DNA of 8,333 nt from an uncultured Alphaproteobacteria bacterium (GTDB taxonomy: Bacteria > Pseudomonadota > Alphaproteobacteria > RF32 > CAG-239), in contig CABQIK010000029.1 of NCBI GenBank assembly GCA_902464275.1, positions 1 through 8,333 on the forward strand. Reading direction: 5' to 3'. Shown here in pieces: positions 1 to 3,962 of the stretch. Every line of letters begins with the position of its first letter. Position 1 is the first letter of the stretch. Both the position numbers and the translations under genes were made by a program. The notes under the pieces were generated by a model. It was not told the DNA's origin, made no database searches, and saw nothing but the letters and a program-made list of their open reading frames with translations.

Positions 1-219
1 TCATGCTTGTTGCTCACTCACTCGTGTAGTTTTTATCTACAAGTCGTTCGTTCGCAACGGCGCAGCAGAGCATTTCTCTGCATTTTTGCAGTTAAGATAA
101 GCGGCTCCTGCTTGCAAGTTTTTTCTTTATGTAGCGGTTTTGTACACCGTAGAAAAAACTTACATCGCATTAGCCGGCTTAAACAGTCGTTACTAACGGC
201 ATAACAGTGCTTTATAAAA
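1..219 (-). other. Non-coding spacer 3' of the tmRNA acceptor piece, probable intervening segment
   Basis: I see no credible protein gene here. If the RNA ending at 220 is the acceptor piece of a permuted ssrA, this stretch is the start of the intervening segment that is removed during processing, and the coding piece would lie beyond position 1. No 5' acceptor strand able to pair with CACCTCC (for example GGAGGTG or GGGGGTG on the minus strand) is visible, so the coding piece is not in the window. The stretch contains a palindromic element (100-163) and a small hairpin (arms GCAGAG 65-70 and CTCTGC 76-81). Both the assignment and the boundary are inference. Confidence 0.4.
100..163. repeat. 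64-nt palindromic element, copy 1
   Basis: The core is a 13-bp stem (114-126 with 151-163) around a 24-nt loop. The loop begins TTATGTA and ends TTTGTACACCGT. A second copy lies at 1906-1969 inside the second pseudopilin gene, with the same total length, a near-identical loop and the same flank (AGCGG, then CCTGCTTG here). Three stem pairs differ between the copies with both partners changed, so the structure is conserved rather than the sequence. One pair (115:162) is C:A on the plus strand but G.U on the minus strand, which suggests the minus-strand RNA is the folded form. Confidence 0.7.
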
Positions 220-299
220 TGGTGGAGGTGCCGAGTACTGCCCTCGGGTCCAATATACCTATTTCATACTGCCTCTGGTGTCACAGCCAATTTCTTGGC
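220..299 (-). ncRNA. ssrA: Probable acceptor piece of two-piece (permuted) tmRNA
   Basis: Read on the minus strand, this ends in an acceptor 3' strand CACCTCC, discriminator A and encoded CCA (230-220). Before it is a T-arm-like hairpin with stem CCGAG/CTCGG and 7-nt loop GGCAGTA (247-231). This arrangement, with a GGCAGTA loop instead of TTCGANT, is what I recall for the 3' end of alphaproteobacterial permuted tmRNA, in which the acceptor RNA is transcribed ahead of the coding RNA. The 5' end is inferred from a promoter at 334-307, which would start transcription near 299, at a small hairpin GCCAA/TTGGC (299-286). That gives about 80 nt, a plausible acceptor RNA size. The tag-coding piece is not visible and should lie left of position 1. 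tmRNA rescues stalled ribosomes. The main alternative is a degenerate tRNA-like pseudogene. Confidence 0.6.
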
Positions 300-306
300 A
301 AAAGTC

Positions 307-334
307 AGTATAGGCATATTTTGCTAAAATGCAA
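307..334 (-). promoter_or_regulatory. Candidate promoter of the tmRNA acceptor piece
   Basis: On the minus strand there is a -35 TTGCAT (334-329), a 16-nt spacer and a -10 TATACT (312-307). It lies immediately after the stop codon of the first pseudopilin gene and places the start near 299. This is a consensus match only, but spacing, position and orientation all fit a separately transcribed stable RNA. Confidence 0.5.
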
Positions 335-348
335 GCAGATATTTGGGT

Positions 349-1155
349 TTATCGTTTCCATACAATGGCGAGTTCTGTTCCTGATGCGGAGTTTATGCCG
401 TAATGCTTGGTGCAAAAATCGTAAATATCGTCAAGCTTTAAGTTTTTCAGGCACTTTACTTCGGGTGTGCAAGCGCTGTCACCTCGTAAAGAGATCGTAG
501 TCCTATCTTCAGAGTTGTGATTGCTTGCAGTCATCATATAATCAATACTGTCAGAATTTTCTTTAGCGGCAATAACAAAGTTTTTGCAAATTTCTAAATT
601 ATCGGCTGATTTAGTGGTCAGTGATGACGAGCCGTATTGCGAATATGATGACATAAAAATATACTTGCTGTTACCACCGATAAAAATTTCCCATTCTTGT
701 CCGAAAACATCATATATGATGTTGGTATTAGTTGATTTAACCATTTCAGTTGGGATTTCCCCCATTTTAATAAAAGTTTCAGTTAAATAAGTTCCGCCCT
801 GTTTAATGTTGTCAAAACTATGCACATTGCGCGCTACGGCATTTATTACCGTGTTCATTTGTTCCGCATGTTTATTTAATTTATATTTGAACATTGCTTT
901 AGAGTAACCGGTGATTGCTCCTACGGACAGCACGCCTACAATAGCTAACACGCCAAGCATTTCCACCATAGACCGCCCTGCACACAAGCTGTCATTATCG
1001 GGCTTGACCCGATAATCCAGGTGGGACAAATTTGCTACTTTATTTAACCTGGACTCTCCGATCAAGTCGGAGAGTGACAAAGAAGAGGTGAACACCTCTC
1101 TTATACCGGAGTGTGACATGGTGTGGTGTAAAAAGCGGCTAAAATCTGATTTCAT
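349..1155 (-). CDS. Type IV pilin-like (pseudopilin) protein with repeat-expanded leader peptide
   Basis: A 268-residue protein with a class III (prepilin) signal: G60 followed by R61-S-M-V-E65, giving the G(-1)/E(+5) pair required by prepilin peptidase, and then a hydrophobic helix to about residue 84 (LGVLAIVGVLSVGAITGY). The mature part has a KYKLNK motif, a GEIP motif near 132-135 and four cysteines (190, 229, 235, 248). These occur in the same order in the neighbouring paralogue, so disulfides outside the cytoplasm are likely. The 60-residue leader is far longer than usual and is encoded largely by palindromic repeats (990-1079). The ATG at 1155 is chosen because a strong GAGGAG lies 7 nt upstream inside a leader shared with the paralogue. 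Likely role: minor pilin or pseudopilin of a type IV pilus or type II secretion-like machine. The exact system is unknown, and no assembly genes are in view. Confidence 0.8.
   Translation of the reverse strand: MKSDFSRFLHHTMSHSGIREVFTSSLSLSDLIGESRLNKVANLSHLDYRVKPDNDSLCAGRSMVEMLGVLAIVGVLSVGAITGYSKAMFKYKLNKHAEQMNTVINAVARNVHSFDNIKQGGTYLTETFIKMGEIPTEMVKSTNTNIIYDVFGQEWEIFIGGNSKYIFMSSYSQYGSSSLTTKSADNLEICKNFVIAAKENSDSIDYMMTASNHNSEDRTTISLRGDSACTPEVKCLKNLKLDDIYDFCTKHYGINSASGTELAIVWKR
990..1021 (-). repeat. 32-nt palindromic repeat, minus-oriented copy
   Basis: On the minus strand this reads CCTGGA, an 8-nt arm, loop TCAAG, the complementary arm, then TGACA. The 9-bp stem is ATTATCGGG (994-1002) with CCCGATAAT (1008-1016). 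It lies in frame in the pseudopilin leader and encodes part of LDYRVKPDND. It resembles the CTGGATT...AATGACA palindromes dispersed in many proteobacterial genomes. Confidence 0.75.
1048..1079 (+). repeat. 32-nt palindromic repeat, plus-oriented copy
   Basis: On the plus strand this has the same frame as the copy at 990-1021: CCTGGA, arm, TCAAG, arm, TGACA. Its stem is ACTCTCCGA (1053-1061) with TCGGAGAGT (1067-1075). Four of the eight variable stem pairs differ from the other copy, and all four are compensated. The two copies face each other across a 26-nt spacer. A further 7-bp hairpin (AGAGGTG 1084-1090, CACCTCT 1093-1099) lies beside it. Confidence 0.75.
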
Positions 1156-1158
1156 AAT

Positions 1159-1194
1159 AAAATCTCCTCAAAAAGTTAGTTTTGAGAAGATTTT
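1159..1194 (-). promoter_or_regulatory. Hairpin sequestering the Shine-Dalgarno of the first pseudopilin gene
   Basis: On the minus-strand mRNA a 15-bp stem (1194-1180 with 1173-1159, one U.G pair) closes a 6-nt loop. The 3' arm contains the GAGGAG ribosome-binding site, 7 nt before the ATG. Translation should be restrained until the stem is opened by temperature, a small RNA, a protein or an upstream ribosome. The hairpin recurs before the paralogue at 2059-2024. Confidence 0.7.
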
Positions 1195-1242
1195 AGCTCA
1201 CGTTTTTTTTTTGCAATATTTACGAGTCCGTGCTGTGCATAA
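1181..1242 (-). promoter_or_regulatory. Duplicated upstream leader/promoter block, copy 1
   Basis: Positions 1181-1229 match 2046-2094 at 48 of 49 bases, including an uninterrupted run of ten A (minus strand). On the minus strand just upstream is TTATGCACA (1242-1234), which fits the DnaA-box pattern TTATNCACA. Candidate promoter elements on the minus strand are a TAAATATT -10-like segment in the block, or TTGCAA followed after 15 nt by TAAAAT. The first leaves the whole hairpin in the transcript and is preferred. The exact promoter is unresolved. Confidence 0.5.
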
Positions 1243-1271
1243 GTTGTGTTTAAGTAATTTTTTTACGTCAA

Positions 1272-2021
1272 TTAAAACTGTAATATTATTGAATAATATC
1301 CTTGCTCATCGGCGGCAGTTCGGCAAATGTCGTCAAGGTCGGTGAGCTGCATGTCTTTGATACGTTTATTACATGTGCGGCTGGATTGTTTATCATCGCC
1401 TAAATAGCAGCCTTTTGAGGAAAACGTATCACCTTTATAAGCTACAACATATATTGAGCTTAATTCTTGATGCCATTCTTTGGCAATCAAGTATAAGTTT
1501 TTACACATCTGAAATGAGGTATCCGTTCTTCCTAAATCCAGAGTTTTTAAAGTAACATGTTCTTTGTCGATATTGCGGTTGTAAATATAATATCTGGTTC
1601 CGAAAGCATCTTTAATAGATATATCATAAGATGTGTACATATCCTTTGGAATTTCGCCAAGTTTTTTAAGCATCGGAACTAATTGATAATCAGAAGCCGG
1701 CGCATCTGCAGAAATGGGGTTAATCATTAAACTGCTTTTATAACGTACGATGGCACCGATAACCTGATTTAATTGTTCGGTTTGTTTGTTAAGCTTGTAC
1801 TTGAACATGGCTTTTCCGTAACCGGCAATCGCCCCGACTGAAAGTACGCCAATAATAGCTAATACCCCGAGCATCTCCACCATAGACCGACCGGAGCTCG
1901 CGTCTAGCGGGCACCTACTTGTAACTTTTTTTCTTATGTAACTATTTGTACACCGCGAAAAAAAGTTACTGCGTATCTGCCGCACTATCCGCAAGCTTAG
2001 ATTGTTTTTTAGGATAAACAT
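1272..2021 (-). CDS. Type IV pilin-like (pseudopilin) protein, paralogue of the preceding one
   Basis: A 249-residue protein with prepilin motif G44/R45-SMV-E49 and a hydrophobic helix to about residue 68. KYKLNK, GEIP (122-125) and four mature cysteines (173, 205, 217, 233) align with those of its downstream paralogue. The start is the ATG at 2021, preceded by GAGGAG with a 6-nt gap. A TTG at 2036 would extend the frame but lies within that ribosome-binding site and is rejected. The 44-residue leader is long for a prepilin, and about residues 18-35 are encoded by the palindromic element at 1921-1969. Coding DNA of the shared helix has drifted at third positions relative to the paralogue although the protein is conserved, so the duplication is old. 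Likely exported and processed by prepilin peptidase as a minor pilin or pseudopilin; the partner system is unknown. Confidence 0.8.
   Translation of the reverse strand: MFILKNNLSLRIVRQIRSNFFSRCTNSYIRKKVTSRCPLDASSGRSMVEMLGVLAIIGVLSVGAIAGYGKAMFKYKLNKQTEQLNQVIGAIVRYKSSLMINPISADAPASDYQLVPMLKKLGEIPKDMYTSYDISIKDAFGTRYYIYNRNIDKEHVTLKTLDLGRTDTSFQMCKNLYLIAKEWHQELSSIYVVAYKGDTFSSKGCYLGDDKQSSRTCNKRIKDMQLTDLDDICRTAADEQGYYSIILQF
1906..1969. repeat. 64-nt palindromic element, copy 2, in frame in a gene
   Basis: A perfect 13-bp stem (GTAACTTTTTTTC 1921-1933 with GAAAAAAAGTTAC 1957-1969) surrounds a 23-nt loop, TTATGTA...TTTGTACACCGC. The flank AGCGGGCACCTACTTG (1906-1921) matches copy 1 at 100-114 apart from one extra base and two substitutions. 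It is read through by the pseudopilin frame and sits upstream of the prepilin cleavage site. Confidence 0.75.
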
Positions 2022-2023
2022 AA

Positions 2024-2059
2024 AAAATCTCCTCAAATTATTGCATTTGAGAAGATTTT
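2024..2059 (-). promoter_or_regulatory. Hairpin sequestering the Shine-Dalgarno of the second pseudopilin gene
   Basis: A 15-bp stem (2059-2045 with 2038-2024) with a 6-nt loop, one U.G pair, and GAGGAG in the 3' arm. It matches the hairpin at 1194-1159, except that the loop sequence differs and the loop-closing pair is flipped (A-U there, U-A here), a compensatory change that supports a functional RNA fold. Confidence 0.7.
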
Positions 2060-2107
2060 AGCTCGCGTTTTTTTTTTGCAATATTTACGAGTCCTGCTTG
2101 TGTATAA
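2046..2107 (-). promoter_or_regulatory. Duplicated upstream leader/promoter block, copy 2
   Basis: Nearly identical to the block at 1181-1242 (48 of 49 bases over 2046-2094, including the ten-A run on the minus strand). It carries TTATACACA (2107-2099 on the minus strand), again fitting TTATNCACA, followed upstream by ACAACTT on the minus strand as in copy 1. It probably holds the promoter and 5' untranslated region of the second pseudopilin gene. Confidence 0.5.
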
Positions 2108-2115
2108 GTTGTAAT

Positions 2116-2153
2116 AACCACCCCGCCTTCGGCACCCCTCCATAGAGGGGAAT
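2116..2153. repeat. GC-rich hairpin repeat, probable dispersed element
   Basis: A GC-rich island in AT-rich surroundings: ACCACCCCGCCTTCGG, then a hairpin CCCCTC (2135-2140) with GAGGGG (2145-2150) and loop CATA, then AATT. It resembles a short palindromic repeat seen between genes in many bacterial genomes. Only one copy is in the window, so the assignment rests on recollection. Confidence 0.4.
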
Positions 2154-2276
2154 TAATAGAACCGCACATAAGTTGTACAAACCGAGCCTGTCGGCTAACC
2201 CCAATACCTATCCTCGGCAGTGGAATTTTATATGGTGTTTTTCACTGACATTTGTTGTTGCATTTTGCCTGAGAAT
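2154..2276. other. Intergenic spacer downstream of the ankyrin gene
   Basis: No gene is visible. A third ATAAGTTGTA-N2-AACC segment (about 2167-2181) repeats the one at about 2104-2118. Short inverted repeats (AGCC/GGCT near 2185-2196, CAGTG 2218-2222 with CACTG 2243-2247) are too weak to call a terminator for the ankyrin gene. Confidence 0.35.
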
Positions 2277-3119
2277 TTATTTTGCGCCATAAGAACGTAA
2301 AATTTCCGCTGTGTCAAAATGTTGGTGTTGTAAAGCTAACATTAAAGCAGTTTCATTCTCATTAGTTTTAGCGTTAGCATCAACTCCTGCCTCAAGCAGA
2401 GTTTTAACAACATCATTATGACCATTATACGCCGCATACATTAGAGGTGATGCGCCCATATCGTCTTTAATTTTAATATCAGCTTTATGGTCAAGCAAAG
2501 TTTTGATAATATCATTATGTCCTGCATATGCGGCATATAACAGAGCTGTTCCTCCGTGATTATTTTCAGCGTTGACATCAGCTGCGGCTTCAAGCAAAGT
2601 TCTTATAGTGTTATTGTATCCTTCTTGCGCAGCAAACATCAAGGCTGTTGCATTGTTTTTATTTTTCGCGTTAACATCAGCTCCGGCACTAAGTAATGTT
2701 TTGATAACTTCATCTTGTCCTTTTTCTGCTGCGTACATTAGGGATGTTTTACCCTCATTATCTTTAGCATTAACATCGGCCCCGGCATCAAGCAGAGTTT
2801 TAACAACTTTATTTTGCCCGTAATTTGCGGCAAACATAAGCGCAGTTAAACCAAGGTTATCTTTTGCGTGGATACCAGCCTGATGATTAAGCAGAGTTTT
2901 AACAATGTCATTGAATCCGAATCTTGCTGCAATCATTAAAGGTGTTAAACCATATTTATAAGTTATGTTAGAATCCACCTTTTGTTGTAATAGGGCTGTT
3001 ACTGTATTTATATCATTGTTTGTAATTGCGTTCATCAGTGCTGATTTATTATTGTGCGATACGATTAATGATTTAAAATTTAACACCATGTTAAATAACC
3101 CGGAGATAAATTTTTTCAT
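2277..3119 (-). CDS. Ankyrin-repeat protein, probably co-transcribed with lexA
   Basis: A 280-residue protein made almost entirely of 33-residue ankyrin repeats, about eight: a degenerate first (25-56), six good central ones starting near 57, 90, 123, 156, 189 and 222, and a shortened cap (255-280). The signature G-x-T-x-L-M-x-A-A...TLL-x-A-G-A-D-V-N-A-K recurs. Residues 1-24 are mildly hydrophobic with lysines and show no convincing signal peptide, so a cytoplasmic location is most likely. Ankyrin stacks bind other proteins; the partner is not deducible. The ATG at 3119 has AAGGAC 5 nt upstream. The gene starts 15 bp after the lexA stop, with no terminator between them, so it should share the SOS-controlled lexA promoter. 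Being small and regular, it need not be a host-targeted effector. Confidence 0.9.
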   Translation of the reverse strand: MKKFISGLFNMVLNFKSLIVSHNNKSALMNAITNNDINTVTALLQQKVDSNITYKYGLTPLMIAARFGFNDIVKTLLNHQAGIHAKDNLGLTALMFAANYGQNKVVKTLLDAGADVNAKDNEGKTSLMYAAEKGQDEVIKTLLSAGADVNAKNKNNATALMFAAQEGYNNTIRTLLEAAADVNAENNHGGTALLYAAYAGHNDIIKTLLDHKADIKIKDDMGASPLMYAAYNGHNDVVKTLLEAGVDANAKTNENETALMLALQHQHFDTAEILRSYGAK

Positions 3120-3134
3120 ATTTTGTCCTTTTTT

Positions 3135-3791
3135 TTAGTGGTAATTGCGGATGAGGGAGCTTAAAACGCCTTGCACCTTAACGCGGCGGGCGTCAAGTTT
3201 GCGGGTTTCATACTCGCTGTTGCAAGGCACCAACCAAACTTCCGCGCCTTTTTTTTGCAAAACTTTAAGAGTTGCCTCGTTATTGTCAACCAAAGCCACC
3301 ACAATTTCACCGTTGTTGGCAGTGTCGGCTTTTTTGATGATGGCAGTGTCGCCGTTTAAGATACCGGCGTCTTTCATAGAATCACCCTCAATTTTAAGCG
3401 CGTAAAACTGCCCGCGAGAAACCATGTCGTACGGAACCGATAGAGTTTCCGTTTCATTCGCGATAGCCTCAATCGGAGTACCGGCGGCGATTTTGCCGTA
3501 AAGCGGAATCTGCGCCGCGGCATGTTGCAGGGCGGTTTCGCGCTTTTTTTCTTCTTCCAAAATGGCCTTGGGCTTAAATTTGGGCATGCGGATAACCTCA
3601 AGCGCGCGGGCTTTGTGCGGAAGTTTGCGGATAAATTCACGCTCTTCAAGTGCGTTGATTAAAGAGTGAATCCCTGACTTTGACTTTAAGCCGATGGCGT
3701 CTTTCATCTCTTCAAACGAGGGGGAACAGCCGGTTTCTTTAGTGATTTTGTTAATAAATAACAACAGCTTATATTGTTTTTCAGTAAGCAT
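3135..3791 (-). CDS. lexA: LexA, SOS-response transcriptional repressor and autoprotease
   Basis: A 218-residue protein with the two-domain LexA layout. An N-terminal winged helix (about 1-70) contains MLTEKQYKLL, SPSFEEMKDAIGLKSKSGIH and the wing RALEVI. A linker (71-95) joins it to a C-terminal S24 peptidase domain. The self-cleavage site is A103-G104 (KIAAGTP), the nucleophile Ser138 (EGDSMK) and the general base Lys176 (ATLKVL); spacing matches E. coli LexA with a shift of 19-20 residues. RecA bound to single-stranded DNA triggers cleavage, derepressing DNA-repair genes. The ATG at 3791 follows GAGG at a short spacing. The gene diverges from lysS and is followed closely by the ankyrin gene. 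Autoregulation is strongly indicated by a LexA box over its own promoter. Confidence 0.96.
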   Translation of the reverse strand: MLTEKQYKLLLFINKITKETGCSPSFEEMKDAIGLKSKSGIHSLINALEEREFIRKLPHKARALEVIRMPKFKPKAILEEEKKRETALQHAAAQIPLYGKIAAGTPIEAIANETETLSVPYDMVSRGQFYALKIEGDSMKDAGILNGDTAIIKKADTANNGEIVVALVDNNEATLKVLQKKGAEVWLVPCNSEYETRKLDARRVKVQGVLSSLIRNYH

Positions 3792-3817
3792 GTAAACCTC
3801 ATGGTAAAGTTTGATTT

Positions 3818-3832
3818 GTTCTAGTTTAGTTC
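3818..3832 (-). promoter_or_regulatory. LexA box (SOS operator)
   Basis: GTTCTAGTTTAGTTC on the plus strand is an exact GTTC-N7-GTTC direct repeat, the alphaproteobacterial SOS box, and not the CTGT-N8-ACAG palindrome of gammaproteobacteria. It overlaps the -10 region of the lexA promoter, so binding would block RNA polymerase. Confidence 0.92.
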
Positions 3833-3850
3833 TTTTTTAAGGCTTGTCAA
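3823..3850 (-). promoter_or_regulatory. lexA promoter
   Basis: On the minus strand there is a -35 TTGACA (3850-3845), a perfect consensus match, a 16-nt spacer and a -10 TAAACT (3828-3823). The -10 lies wholly inside the LexA box. It should drive lexA and the ankyrin gene. Confidence 0.8.
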
Positions 3851-3899
3851 TCTTTTTTGTTAAATTGGCAAAAAATAGCGTTTTTTTTCGTAAAAGCAG

Positions 3900-3927
3900 T
3901 TGAAAAATAAAATCTTCCGTTTATAAT
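3900..3927 (+). promoter_or_regulatory. lysS promoter
   Basis: A -35 TTGAAA (3900-3905), a 16-nt spacer and a perfect -10 TATAAT (3922-3927) predict a start near 3934 and a leader of about 29 nt. The leader carries AGGA (3953-3956) 6 nt before the lysS ATG. No T-box or other riboswitch fits in so short a leader. Confidence 0.8.
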
Positions 3928-3962
3928 CGTGGTTTGCAAGTTAAATTTTATTAGGAAAAAAA

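Noticed and set aside
7..500. Plus-strand open frames of 65 and 97 residues
   Set aside because: They cross palindromic repeats, the tmRNA-like RNA and the end of the pseudopilin gene on the opposite strand, and have no ribosome-binding site or recognisable domain.
2022..2036. TTG start extending the second pseudopilin by five codons
   Set aside because: These codons contain the GAGGAG ribosome-binding site that serves the ATG at 2021, and the paralogue uses the ATG at the same position relative to that site.
2215..2250. CAGTG/CACTG inverted repeat as terminator of the ankyrin gene
   Set aside because: Only five pairs with a 20-nt loop and no T run on the minus strand.
2277..3119. Regular 99-nt periodicity that could be mistaken for a tandem DNA repeat or CRISPR array
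   Set aside because: The period equals 33 codons and the reading frame encodes ankyrin repeats. The units are diverged at the DNA level and there are no constant repeats with unique spacers.
3145..3649. Overlapping frames on both strands within lexA
   Set aside because: Shadows of lexA, which has complete domains, catalytic residues and promoter in its own frame.
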